Positions 44,937-57,347 of a stretch of 64,000 nt of DNA are shown here, piece by piece (position 1 is the first letter of the stretch; each line of letters begins with the position of its first letter). Location of the stretch: the NCBI GenBank assembly GCA_033064195.1, contig JARBJD010000047.1, forward strand, positions 248,001 to 312,000. The letters run 5' to 3'. A program made the translations under genes and the position numbers. The notes below the pieces were generated by a model. The model was not told where the DNA came from, searched no databases, and was given only the letters and a program-made list of their open reading frames with translations. Source of the DNA: Blattamonas nauphoetae. Lineage: Eukaryota > Preaxostyla > Oxymonadida.

Positions 44937-47900
44937 CGTCTTTCGGGTTCTATTTATTCTTGGAATCTCCGTTTTTCATGACAACCACTCACCTCTTGAT
45001 TACGGTGCAAACCATTCACCATTCCCTTCGATCATGATTCTCCAACTGGGTGGATCTCTTTTACAATTATGAACAAGGTTCTCCGTTCTATTCTCACAAC
45101 GATAATCAGACCTTTCCAAAAGAGTTCATAGAAAATGGATACAAGCAGAAAAAGAGCTGAGAATGTCCCAACTCGTCTTGCTTCTGAATACAAACAACCA
45201 CAACATCGTGCCAAACCACATTTTCCACACGGAGTGGACATTCATCGCGACTTCCCAAACTCTTGCGGAGGGCAGCAGCGATTGCGAAATCCGATTGGTC
45301 AGCTTGAGAGAACAGATTATAGCTTCCGGTAAACATCGTTTCGCCACACCAACTTGCCGAATCATCTGTTCCCATTGAACAACTGAGTCATTTGCGAGCT
45401 TCGAATCGGAGCGACTTTCGACGCTCACAGTCCTTCTTTTGAATGTCCCCACGTTCAACCCCGCGTGGCGATGGGAGAAGCCAGCAATGAGAGACTTCCC
45501 AACATTTCCTCATTCAGCTCCGGATTTGGAGCGCAATTTCAGAGATACAAGACCTAGCTTCATTACCGCTAAAGAATCAGTTCATTCGTTCAGGTCCGTG
45601 AAGCCTTGGTCCTTTAACTTGCATTGTGGTGTCTTCGATAAATGTCAAGACTTCGGAGTCGACAGCGATTTCATGAGAATGGAGTACAGAGAATGGAAGT
45701 GGGATGGGGCACAAAAAAGCTGAAAAGCTGACAAAACAGATATATTGCACACGAAATCTCTTGATCGAGCTTCGTTGTCTGACTCGATTTCGAAGAATCA
45801 GGCCATCCTTGTTCATCATTTTGGTACAAACAATGGAACCGATCGTTATGTCTTCAAAACAACAATCTGCAGAAATCGTACCATTGGATATGGACGCCCC
45901 TGTATTGTCTCCACCTACAGTATATGAATCCACGCTGCGAGATGAAACGAGCAATGTGGTATTTGTGCTGTTCCAGACGACTGAATCATCGCCCACTCCA
46001 ATCCGATTATTTATGCCTTTTGCCGATAGTTTCTCAATTGAGGCAACCAAACAAGAATTTTTGAGGTGGTTCGGACGACAATATACAGAACAACATGCAA
46101 ACACAGTCAAATGGAAGCAGATTTGGGCACAAGATTTGAAGAGTGGCGAACTGCTGAATCGTAGTGAAATTGGCAAATCAATCAGCCTGAAGGATCTATT
46201 TGAGCATTGTGAGACTACTCCTCAATCACAGCCCCCTCAATTTCTTGTGATTATGACCTTCGCGTGGCCAGATGGATCGCATCCTGCAATTCAACCCCCT
46301 CAACAACTCCCTGACTTTGGCAGTGCCAACTGTGGTAAGATGTTGAAACAAGCCCTCCCACATATTGCACGAAACATCTTGGCAGCAATTGACTCGTCGT
46401 TCGGCCCTTTGAGCCAAAGTGAGTTTCCGAATTACAGCAAGCGGCCCAGCAGAATCATGCATCTGGACTCGTCCAAGTTCATGATGAAGACTGTTGGCAG
46501 CTATCGGAACACGGAAAATCTGCACCAGGAACTGAAAGACATCCTGTTCCGTCCGTCGTGGTTCTCTCTGCTGAGCCACATTCTGTACAATTCCCTGAAG
46601 TTTGCTCAAAAATGTAAGAATCAGAACACTCAGCCGATGATACATGTGGTCACTGGGTCGCCAGGGATCGGAAAATCGGCGCTTAGATTCCCCGCAATCG
46701 CGCTGGCGCTGAGTCTTGGTGCGGAGGTTTGTGTCTTTTGCTTTGTTTATGTTTGCAGGAAGTGTGTACAGCGAAGGCTAATGAATATCCACTGAGATTT
46801 GTCCGAAAAGCGAAAGATGAGCAACGTCAATCAACAACCTCCCTCCAGCACTCCGAGCCGCACCTCACACAAACCCCAGCACAAAAGGAACTCCATGCGA
46901 ATGCGATGTTGAAGACTCCTACTCCTAACAAGAATGCAACTCCCCTGAACGAGGAAAAGGGGCTCGCCAGCCCAAACGCAGACAACGACAAAGGTGATCC
47001 TTTCACGCATTTTTTTGGCTCGCCGCCTAAAAGTATCAACCAAGGTCCAGCTCCTATGAACCGTTCGGTTGTCACGGAAGCATCAGACGCTCCTGGTCCA
47101 GCAACTCCAGCACCTGCCGCCACGGGGTCGACAATGCGAGTGGCGCACGTGAATAAGCCTCCACGGGACGTTCCCATCACACCAACCACCTACACGTATG
47201 AAGTGCTTCTCTACGAAGCACAAGTTCAGGTGCCCCAACAAGTGGATTTGCAATGTGGGGAGGAGGAAGTGAAAGGAGAAATCGGTGTGGTGTATTCGGA
47301 CCTAATCTACAGCAGAGACCTCTCTAAAAGAAAAGATGCACCCTCCATCAAGCTGGGGGAAGTGGAAGTGCCAAGCATCCACCACTTCCCTCATTTCCTT
47401 CGTCTGTTTGTTGATCGATTGGACCAAGTCCGCAACCCTCTTGAAGGCAAGAAGTGGCATTTCGTTGACGAGTGTGTTTCTTTCTCCTTTGAATTGCTCT
47501 GTTTGTTTGCCTAGTCTCATCTTAACACCTGACAGTTTGAATGATTCCGAGCACTATGTTCTTCTGACGTCGCCAAATCAGAAACGTTGGAAAGAAGTTG
47601 TCAATGCCGAAAAACAGCCGCTGTACCCGCTTGTGCTGTATGTGTCTCCGCGATACACCCTCGCAGAGGAAATCAACATGTTGAATGCCATTCCTTGCAA
47701 GTTCGGTGAATTTGACCAAGATTTGCCTGACGAACTCAAAGTGATTATCAAAACTCTCGGATTCACTCCGCGGAACGTGCTGGATTATGTGCGGAAGGGC
47801 AAGAAGCTGAAAAATCTGATCCAGCTAGCAGAGAATGTGGAAGTGAGCGGAGATGTGTTTGGACAGTCGATCAGTCACAAGCTCATTGTGTTGGACAGCC

Positions 47901-50900
47901 CGCAAGCAGACCCGCACAACTTCACGATGGCCTACGCATCGCCGGAAGCCGCGAAGATCCTTGCAGAGAAATGGACGGAGAAGCTGAAGGGCCAGTACCA
48001 GTACTTCATGGAGGGGGTGGACAAAAAGGATTTGTTGACCAAACTCCGCAGCCACATGCTCCCCATGCTCTTCCAACGGCTGACCCACCACGCTATTCGA
48101 GTGGGAGCACAATTTTCAAGAATGAAGATCGGAAGAAGACCCGTTGCCCGTGAAGACAGGACGCCATTCTCGTTTCCTCCAACACCAATGCGAAGTGCAG
48201 TGGACTCGAGCGGGACATGCAACACGCACCACGCCTTCCTTCCCGACATGTCATTGTTCAAATGCTCAAGGAAGAACTTATTGGATGAAGGCAAGTGGGG
48301 CAGATACTTCAAGCATCACATGAAAGGCGAGCCTTTCGCGAGAGGGCCAGTTGAGCTGAAGGACGGGAAGTTTGTGTTCATCTCTAACGAACAACGAATC
48401 CTCACGGATAAAGAAACCGCTGCTCAGCGCCAACCTGAACAATCTACACATCGGCCACTCAAGCCACCTCCTCCGATGCCTCCCCCGACACCTCCCACTA
48501 CACCTTCCACTACTACACCTTCCACCTCGTGCCGCTTGGAACGTATAACGCGGGATTCGATTCCATTTTGTTGTTCTTCCGTATGGTCCCCATCTACAGG
48601 AAACCCCCCATGGTCCACTCGCTCGCTGTCCATTTCCTGCAGTCGACGATCGGAGAAGAGCACGATATCAGTGAAGTCGGGGTGAATCTAATGATGTCGT
48701 GGCTGGTTCTGCTGATGGACGTGTACCAGTTGACACCAAACCTGATCTTCCCACACTTCCAGTTTGTGGTGTCGGAGAGCATGTTCGATGACTTTACACC
48801 GAATGTAGGGAATGCCATCACGACATTCATTCCGGAAGAAAACATTGTGACGGTAGCGTTGACCACACCGACAAAAGACACGATCGGCACAGTCACCATC
48901 GAAACAGAGGACACACTGATTCTGGACACTGGGAAGCGACTCCTGCCGAACAATGACGAGATGTGTGTGCGGTGTGGGTTCTGCGGGGAAGTGATGAGAG
49001 ACAACTTCTTTGATCATATGTGCGCTGAAGTGTACCACGGTTCGACCAGTCTGGAATTCCACAAACAGCTGCTCGACCCAACGAAGGCACACAAGCTCTT
49101 CGTGAACGAACCCGAAATGAGCAAGAAGATGGGCAAGTCGACGAGTGACATTGTCGTTACAACAGACCCAACGTTCTTCTACACGCGGAAGACGCTCAAA
49201 GAAAGAGGTGATGAGGGCGTAAAATCGGAACCATCAGACCCACCCTCGGACTCACGTCCAGTTGGGCTCCAAGTGTCGTACCCGTGCCCAGACAAGACGA
49301 GACCCAATGCCAAAAAGTCGGGGAACCATTTCACGTTCCTCTTGATGAATGTGACGATGGTGCCACTTGTCGAGGAAAGCAGCAAGCAGGATGAACATGC
49401 TCGCCAGGTGCCACCCAGCGCACAGAAAGAAGAGGATGGCCAAGATGGCAAGAAAACACTGGACGAACAGGGTGAAGCGGATGGTCAGGAAACACTCGAC
49501 GAACAGGGTGGAGTGGAGCTACCTGACAAACACAATGAAGAGGATGCCCAAGATGGCAAGGAAACACTGGACGAACAGGATGGAGTGGAGCTACCTGACG
49601 AGCAGAATGAACACGATAGCCAGGTGCCGCCCAGTGCACAGGTGAAAGGAACGCCAGAGCCAGAAAAGAAGAATAAGTCACTTCAGGAGACCCTGCTGAC
49701 AGACAGCTTTGGAGAGACTGAGCCCGAGAAGCCGCTGTCGATGGCAGTCACAGTCAGCATGTGTCGTCCACTACCTCACTCGTGTCACCTGTACCGCACT
49801 CCGTTTTTCCCAGAACAGCCGCGACGTGCTGACGAGCATTCAGCTGAGCTTCAATCTGGGAGCGCTTCAGCCTCTCGCGAGGAGGGGGTGGTTGATATGT
49901 ACTCGCTGCAGTTTTCAGATGGCAAGCCCCACGTACCAGATGTTCCAGAAAGCAGCGGATCGGAACACGAACCGTTGAAGGAACCGGAACACGAACCGTT
50001 GAAGGAACCGGAACACGAACCGTTGAAGGAACCGGAAGAAGAACAATTTGTCCAACCCCGTCAAGGAACAGAGTCAGTGTCTTGCCAACAAGCACAATGG
50101 TCATGGCGGACCTGATTGAAGCTTGGGCACGCCGGTGTTGGATCCTCTTGGATAAAGATGACCTGACGTACTCTGGTAAACCGTTTGATTTCAAACCCCA
50201 CGAAAGACTTCAAGACGAAGAGCCTTCGCCGTTTCTGATTGATTCGGACAAGTTCCTGGGACAGATGATGCTTCCATTCAAGCAGGTCGATGAGTTGCGG
50301 GAGAGGATTCGGTGGTCGTTCCCAGATGTGCATCCTTCTCTCCGCACTGAACCTCTCCCAGGCACTGAACCCACGGTTTCACAAACAGCGATGAAATGTT
50401 GTCTGATTGTGATCCAGCAAGAACTGGAGCTGTTGTGGCAGATGCTGTTCCTGTCAGACATGTCCGAGGAACAGTTCGTCAAATACTTCGGGTTCTCTCT
50501 CACAACGTTGAACATAGTTCTGGGCAAGATGGAGTTGTTCTTGAAATGGATCTTCGATAGCCAGCCGACACTCCGCTCGTTTGTCACTCTGCTGATGTGT
50601 AAAAGAACGGCTGTTCATGGTCGCCTTTCCTCTTTCGGAGTATGTAATGTTGAGTCTGATGACAAGGACAATCTGAACATGGATTTATTGTTGGTATGGA
50701 AGTGGAAGCACTCACTCTCCATGATCGAAGCTGAGCAACCAGACTCTCAAATATCTAAGATGGAAGCAGAGCTGAAAAAGCTCGATGAAGAAGTGAATCG
50801 ACCTGTGTATGATATGCACGCAGCACTCAATGGCATCACCGACAAGGAAGATCGGGAGAAAATCATAGATGCCGCGCCAATTCGTATGCATCGAGACACT

Positions 50901-51470
50901 CTTGTAACAAAGAGACCTCTCCTTCTTAACCGTGCGTGGACGCTTTTTGACTTCTTTGGTTCACTGGCCATGAATCTCCCAGCGACAACTCTGACGCGAC
51001 CAATCCTCTGTGCACCTTATCAGCCGATGAACGACAAGGCTATTAAGACTAGAGAGGAGAGAGATGTTCTGAACGCCATGCAGTATGTGAGTTCGATCAT
51101 CGGCGTTGTGGAATATAGCTATTTCCGAAGCCTCCTGAACGAAAATCCTGTGGACATCGACAAGTTGGAAGCAGAAAGAGCGAAGTGTCTCGAAACCTTT
51201 TGTGAACTCCGGGAGTATCTAACTCACAACTTCACTTTCGCCTTCGATCATCTCCGTGACATAGGTCAGGAAATTAAGGATCGAAGAAATGCACTTGACC
51301 AAAATCGCAAACAACAAAGCACTTCTCAGAACCACTCCGGAATCGAAGTGGGAAGTAAGGAGGATCTTGCCAGAAAGAGAAAACTTCCGGGTCCCAAAAT
51401 AACAAAGAATTGAGTCTTTTTTTGGACGGGAATGATGATTCATTATTTGGAGTCGTCCACTTCACAGACG
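44937..51470 (+). repeat. CR unit 3 (inverted copy of unit 2)
   Basis: A 6534-bp near-identical inverted copy of 28193-34729. Differences are scattered substitutions and single-base length changes. It abuts the truncated 5' end of the ARM/HEAT-like gene on its left. On the right it continues into the spacer shared with the SPRY gene family. Confidence 0.9.
45833..51413 (+). pseudogene. CR-type NTPase, unit 3
   Basis: Same architecture as unit 2: start at 45833 (MEPIVMSSKQQ), introns at 46727-46758 (32 nt) and 47472-47514 (43 nt), Walker A GSPGIGKS, FVDD strand, LYVSPRYTLAEE, CVRCGFCGEV motif, acidic repeats and helical C-terminus. It is broken, with about two breaks, at places different from those in unit 2, so the two copies decayed independently after duplication. 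It is treated here as a fossil. It lies tail to tail with SPRY copy B, with two nested TIR elements between them. Confidence 0.65.
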
Positions 51471-51793
51471 AAACGATAATTCAAAGACAAGTGAAAATCG
51501 AGCAATGTACTAACGACGTGGTTTGTTGTTTTGGTGTTCTCCAAATGTGTGTCGTTTGGTCTTTGTCACTTCCTGCAAACATCGCAGAATCGGTGAGTCA
51601 CACTCGCTCCTCGTTCATCCCAGCCTGCCTGCAATATTCCCATTTCTGAGGGATGCCCTCACAAACAGCAAGTTTGTTGCTCACTGTTCTTTGCCCACTT
51701 CAGTCTTGACTTCCTTATCCACTGTTTCTGGACCCTTTTCAGAGTGTTGTTCCCAATGTTCTAAGGAAAGCTCCTTCTTCACACCTTCACCAA

Positions 51794-53302
51794 CTGTCAC
51801 TCCGACTTCCGGTTCTTGGGTCTTGTAACAAGGAATAAAGGGTGCGATCAGACAATACAGTCCTTTCCAAAAAGTTGATCAGGTGTTTCAAAAAGATGAC
51901 TGATCGACTGGATACCCTCGCCCACAATACTGATTTTCCTCTCCTGACCACTTTCCACCCCTGACTCACCTCTCGTTTTAGAATACCTAGATGGACAGAT
52001 AGTGACAAAAAAGATGGTCTGTCTTATTTTTCGCAAAACATGTGCACATTTTGTCGAGATTTTCTGACCACTTTTTTCATTCCAGATTTTGCTCTCATTA
52101 TTCATCTTTCTCTCCAGCAGAACAAAATTCTTAATTAACACACAATATTATTCGGTGCCCCGCATTTTCCCCACTGCCACAGTTGTATTCTCTGACCTGT
52201 CGATCACAATCATTCAGGGTCGACAATTTGATGTGTATGCGAGTTTATGGATTTTTCACGTCATTCATAATCTCAATCTCAGTCTATCGATCCTGGTACG
52301 AAAAACTATCTGGTAGTAGAAGGGACTATCAGCTCAAAATCAATCTTGAAACCCTCGATCTGATTGTCTCTCTCCACTGGATAGTAATCTGACTTTCACG
52401 AGTGTTCTATCTTACTCTTATCATCTTAGGCATTTATCTCAACTTGTTCCTGCAAATTGATCAGTTGTTCACAACTTCAAGATCGGAGCTGTTCACACCA
52501 TCAGAACACTGCCAATATCTCTCTGTAGACTCGATCACATCTTCTATGCATTTATCCTCTTCTCGAATTCTCTCATCTCGCTTTGTGTCGATGTTTCAAT
52601 CCGTAGTGATGTCACAACATCCCTTTCGTCAATCTCAGATGTTATGTCAGAGAATACAACTGTGGCAGTGGGGAAAATGCGGGGCACCGAATAATATTGT
52701 GTGTTAATTAAGAATTTTGTTCTGCTGGAGAGAAAGATGAATAATGAGAGCAAAATCTGGAATGAAAAAAGTGGTCAGAAAATCTCGACAAAATGTGCAC
52801 ATGTTTTGCGAAAAATAAGACAGACCATCTTTTTTGTCACTATCTGTCCATCTAGGTATTCTAAAACGAGAGGTGAGTCAGGGGTGGAAAGTGGTCAGGA
52901 GAGGAAAATCAGTATTGTGGGCGAGGGTATCCAGTCGATCAGTCATCTTTTTGAAACACCTGATCAACTTTTTGGAAAGGACTGTACATTCATTTAACTC
53001 CATTTCAGTTTTTCTCCACTTCACAAAACTGCAGTTCAGAACTTCTCAAATTGAATCAATGATTTATTGATCGGTGTTCAGCTATAGTTGGTGAGAACTG
53101 TGCCTTGCGAACCCATAATTCACTCCGATCATCCCCAAATTCAGACCTCACAACAGCTTTCACTTCAAATACTGTCCCTTGTTTCTCCTATCTCATTTTC
53201 GTAACTTGTTTCCCTTCAACATTAACCTAAATTCGCAAAACACCGACGATCTAACCTTACCTCAATTTGGCAAGACCCAAGAACCGGAAGCCGGAGTGAC
53301 AG
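51794..53302. mobile_element. 1.5-kb TIR element with 32-bp ends
   Basis: The ends CTGTCACTCCGACTTCCGGT and the inverse match with one mismatch over 32 bp. The sequence outside reads CTTCACCAA and AATAATTGTT. The uninterrupted paralogous site at 35053-35066 reads CACCAATAATTGTT, so the insertion duplicated only AA (a 2-bp TSD). No transposase is inside. A second element (51856-52986) is nested within it. Confidence 0.85.
51856..52986. mobile_element. MITE with 341-bp TIRs, nested
   Basis: The arms 51856-52196 and 52646-52986 are near-perfect reverse complements of 341 bp, ending TACAGTCCTTTCC and GGAAAGGACTGTA with TA at each border. The 449-bp centre has no supported gene. An older, truncated relative lies at 36090-36373. 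Long identical arms suggest recent origin. Confidence 0.88.
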
Positions 53303-53563
53303 AATAATTGTTCGGAATTCCTTTCCAATGTTCATTCTTTGTCAATATTGGCGGGTTTTTGGTGGGCAAAGTGTTCTTCTGTTTGAATTCTGCGTCCAGT
53401 CAGTTTTGCTGTGGGCATTGCCAATACACTAGAAATTTCTGCTTCAACCGCATCAAGATCTTCCACTGAATGATTTGCATGATCAGACACTGCTCGAAAT
53501 TCAGCCAATTCCGGCGCGCATTCGAGCAATTCTCCTTCCCATCATTCTAATGTCTGTCCATCG

Positions 53564-55028
53564 TCAGCCGAGCATCAAGATCGGTACAATGGTGTGTGAG
53601 AATGGAGGAATGGAGCTGTCAAATGCTTTGTGTGATGAACCTGCATTTGATGACAGAGGTTCGTTCAGAACAAGAGAGTCCAAGAAGAGGGGTGCGACGT
53701 CAATCGGAACCGAAATATCCAACAATTCGTCGATTTCTTTGATTTCACTCTTCGAAAACTGAAACCAAACTTACGAATGGCGTTGGGCGACGGTTGGAGA
53801 GCATCTGTTGTGTTCGTCCGAACTGATCAAAGAAATTCGGCAAACTCGAAGTACGTTTGCCATTTGTGGTTCTTCTTCCTTTTAGTGGCAACCACAGACA
53901 CAACACGCGCCTAAGTCTCAATTTGTTGCAGGTTGTTGAGTCGTGCTCTTCTTCGTCGGGATTCCTCAGTGTGTGAGTCAAGATAACGGTCGTCTGGCAT
54001 TTCTTCCATTTGCACTGTTGTTCCAATCCTTCCTCACTGCGCTTGATGTCTTAATCCTTCGAATCATTTCTACTAAATCCATCAAATCAATCCTTCATTC
54101 GATGGACGATTGAAAAGACTTGCTCACTCTGAAACGGGTCTGATTCAGCATCTGTCGGTGGACTCCTTTGTTCGCAGGCGAGAGGATTCCACGCATTGGG
54201 GGTCATTGCCTGTTCGAGAGGACTGCATTGTTTTGGCAGACAGATGCACTCCCTTTTCGGTGAGGAATATCATTTTCCCGTCCTGCTCTCCTCTTCTGAC
54301 ACCCTCGATAGGACGGCAGAGGATATCGCATGCAGATTCACATGTAGTGGAACGAACGGAATATTTTGGTGCGGCACGCTTGCCATTGAATTCCCCCCAT
54401 TTGTGTCGATATTGATGTTGGTTGGGAGAGGCGTGAAATGGTGTCAGTTCGGAGGGATGTTCCTTCTCCAATGACAGAGAACTGAAGATCGAGACAAATG
54501 AGAGAAAAGTGAATCAGACTCCAATTCGCACTCATGAAGGAAGTCCTGATACGTACCACATCACAGCCTCACCATTCACAAATAATTGCACAGTTCGAGG
54601 TGTCGAGTCAAGATCAACTTCCATTCGAACATAATCTCCTTCTTTCAGATGAGACTGGCTAGGTGGACCTGAACGGGATGTTGGAGTGTTGAACCAGAGA
54701 TCACCAGATAGGTTGAGACCGACAGAGTCTGGGAAGATGAGATCAGAGAAAAACAGACTTTTGATTTGAAATCCAAGTGCTTCACCAATTTGAGGAATCG
54801 GAGTATTGGAGTCCATCAAAATAAAGCAAATTGCACCGAGTGATGCTGAAGACGATGACAGGAATAAATCACACTTGGAAGCGAGAGGACGGTCATAGTG
54901 ATTGAGACAATTTCAGACGTGAATTGGTCGGAAAGAAGAGCATAGCTCCAAACTTTATATTTATCGTCATTTCGACCACAACACTTTCGGTTGCAAACAG
55001 GGTGTTTGAAGGAGAAGAGATGGTGCAA
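53564..55028 (-). pseudogene. SPRY-domain gene remnant, copy B
   Basis: Minus-strand copy of the SPRY gene. Segments include DQFTSEIVSITMTVLSLPSV, DSNTPIPQIGEALGFQIKSL, VRMEVDLDSTPRTVQLFVNG and, after a short intron, FAVIGEGTSLRTDTISRLSQ. A TGA interrupts the reading just after YVSGLPS, so the copy is not functional as written. A 3' block ends TIVPILMLG at 53564 after a candidate 16-nt intron (53759-53774). It points at CR unit 3 tail to tail. Confidence 0.7.
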
Positions 55029-55286
55029 AGTGACTGCATGAAGACGGGAAGCAGTGACTGGATGGAGGGCTATTCCTCTTCATCTGCTCGGACATTCCAA
55101 AACTCATATAAAATGCGATTGGTTTTTTGTTATAGGTCGTCATCTTTTTGTGACAGTCTGTATCGATCGATTCCATTTGATTATGTTGACCGTTAATCGC
55201 ATTATATGTGAGATTTGGAACGTCCGAGCAGATGAAGAAGAATAGCCCTCCATCCAGTCACTGCTTCCCGTCTTCATGCAGTCACT

Positions 55287-56749
55287 TTGCACCATCTCTT
55301 CTCCTTCAAACACCCTGTTTGCAACCGAAAGTGTTGTGGTCGAAATTACGATAAATATAAAGTTTGGAGCTATGCTCTTCTTTCCGACCAATTCACGTCT
55401 GAAATTGTCTCAATCACTATGACCGTCCTCTCGCTTCCAAGTGTGATTTATTCCTGTCATCGTCTTCAGCATCACTCGGTGCAATTTGCTTTATTTTGAT
55501 GGACTCCAATACTCCGATTCCTCAAATTGGTGAAGCACTTGGATTTCAAATCAAAAGTCTGTTTTTCTCTGATCTCATCTTCCCAGACTCTGTCGGTCTC
55601 AACCTATCTGGTGATCTCTGGTTCAACACTCCAACATCCCGTTCAGGTCCACCTAGCCAGTCTCATCTGAAAGAAGGAGATTATGTTCGAATGGAAGTTG
55701 ATCTTGACTCGACACCTCGAACTGTGCAATTATTTGTGAATGGTGAGGCTGTGATGTGGTACGTATCAGGACTTCCTTCATGAGTGCGAATTGGAGTCTG
55801 ATTCACTTTTCTCTCATTTCTCTCTTTTCAGTTTGCTGTCATTGGGGAAGGAACATCCCTCCGAACTGACACCATTTCACGCCTCTCCCAACCAACATCA
55901 ATATCGACACAAATGGGGGGAATTCAATGGCAAGCGTGCCGCACCAAAATATTCCGTTCGTTCCACTACATGTGAATCTGCATGCGATATCCTCTGCCGT
56001 CCTATCGAGGGTGTCAGAAGAGGAGAGCAGGACGGGAAAATGATATTCCTCACCGAAAAGGGAGTGCATCTGTCTGCCAAAACAATGCAGTCCTCTCGAA
56101 CAGGCAATGACCCCCAATGCGTGGAATCCTCTCGCCTGCGAACAAAGGAGTCCACCGACAGATGCTGAATGAGACCTCTCTCGGAGCGAGCAAGGCTTTT
56201 CAATCGTCCATCGAATGAAGGATTGATTTGATGGATTTAGTAGAAATGATTCGAAGGATTAAGACATCAAGCGCAGTGAGGAAGGATTGGAACAACAGTG
56301 CAAATGGAAGAAATGCCAGACGACCGTTATCTTGACTCACACACTGAGGAATCCCGACGAAGAAGAGCACGACTCAACAACCTGCAACAAATTGAGACTT
56401 AGGCGCGTGTTGTGTCTGTGGTTGCCACTAAAAGGAAGAAGAACCACAAATGGCAAACGTACTTCGAGTTTGCCGAATTTCTTTGATCAGTTCGGACGAA
56501 CACAACAGATGCTCTCCAACCGTCGCCCAACGCCATTCGTAAGTTTGGTTTCAGTTTTCGAAGAGTGAAATCAAAGAAATCGACGAATTGTTGGATATTT
56601 CGGTTCCGATTGACGTCGCACCCCTCTTCTTGGACTCTCTTGTTCTGAACGAACCTCTGTCATCAAATGCAGGTTCATCACACAAAGCATTTGACAGCTC
56701 CATTCCTCCATTCTCACACACCATTGTACCGATCTTGATGCTCGGCTGA
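55287..56749 (+). pseudogene. SPRY-domain gene remnant, copy C
   Basis: Mirror copy of B with the same TGA after YVSGLPS, so the damage predates the palindrome. An intron of 36 nt lies at 55796-55831 (GTCTGATTCA to CTTTTCAG). Later segments read NGKRTSSLPNFFDQFGRTQQ and, after a candidate 16-nt intron at 56539-56554 (GTAAGTTTGGTTTCAG), SKSEIKEIDELLDISVPIDV ending TIVPILMLG at a stop at 56747-56749. Copy A shares these blocks. The gene lies tail to tail with CR unit 4. The SPRY domain is a protein-binding beta sandwich; no catalytic domain is seen in this part. Confidence 0.7.
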
Positions 56750-57347
56750 CGATGGACAGACATTAGAATGATGGGAAGGAGAATTGCTCGAATGCGCGCC
56801 GGAATTGGCTGAATTTCGAGCAGTGTCTGATCATGCAAATCATTCAGTGGAAGATCTTGATGCGGTTGAAGCAGAAATTTCAAGTGTATTGGAAATGCCC
56901 ACAGCAAAACTGGCTCGACACAGGAAGCATGAAATAGAATACTTTGCCCAACCATAACACACCACTATTGGACAGAAATTGAAAGATCGTAACGGACATC
57001 AAACAATTCTTGGGGTATGAGAATAATGAACGTCCATTAGAACTTTGGGAACAAAACTCTGAAACGGCTCCAGAAACAGGGAGTATGTAAGTCAAGACTG
57101 AAATGGACAAAGAATTGTGAGCAGAAACATGCTGTTTGTGAGGACATTCTTCAGAAACGGGAATATTGCAGGCAGGCCGCGATGAACGAGGAACGAGTCC
57201 AATTCACCGATTCAGCGACATTCGCAAGAAGCGACAAAGACCAGACGACAGACTCGTTTGGAGAACACCAAAACAACAAACCACGTCGTTAGTACATTGT
57301 TCGATTTTCACTTGTCTTTGAATTATCGTTTCGTCTGTGAAGTGGAC

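Larger units (their letters stand above)
53405..56905. repeat. Near-palindrome of two SPRY gene copies
   Basis: The left arm (about 53405-55120) and right arm (about 55195-56905) are inverted copies of about 1.7 kb around a 74-bp spacer. Identity is very high throughout and falls sharply outside about 56905 and 53405. Each arm contains one SPRY gene remnant, facing outward from the centre. Confidence 0.88.
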
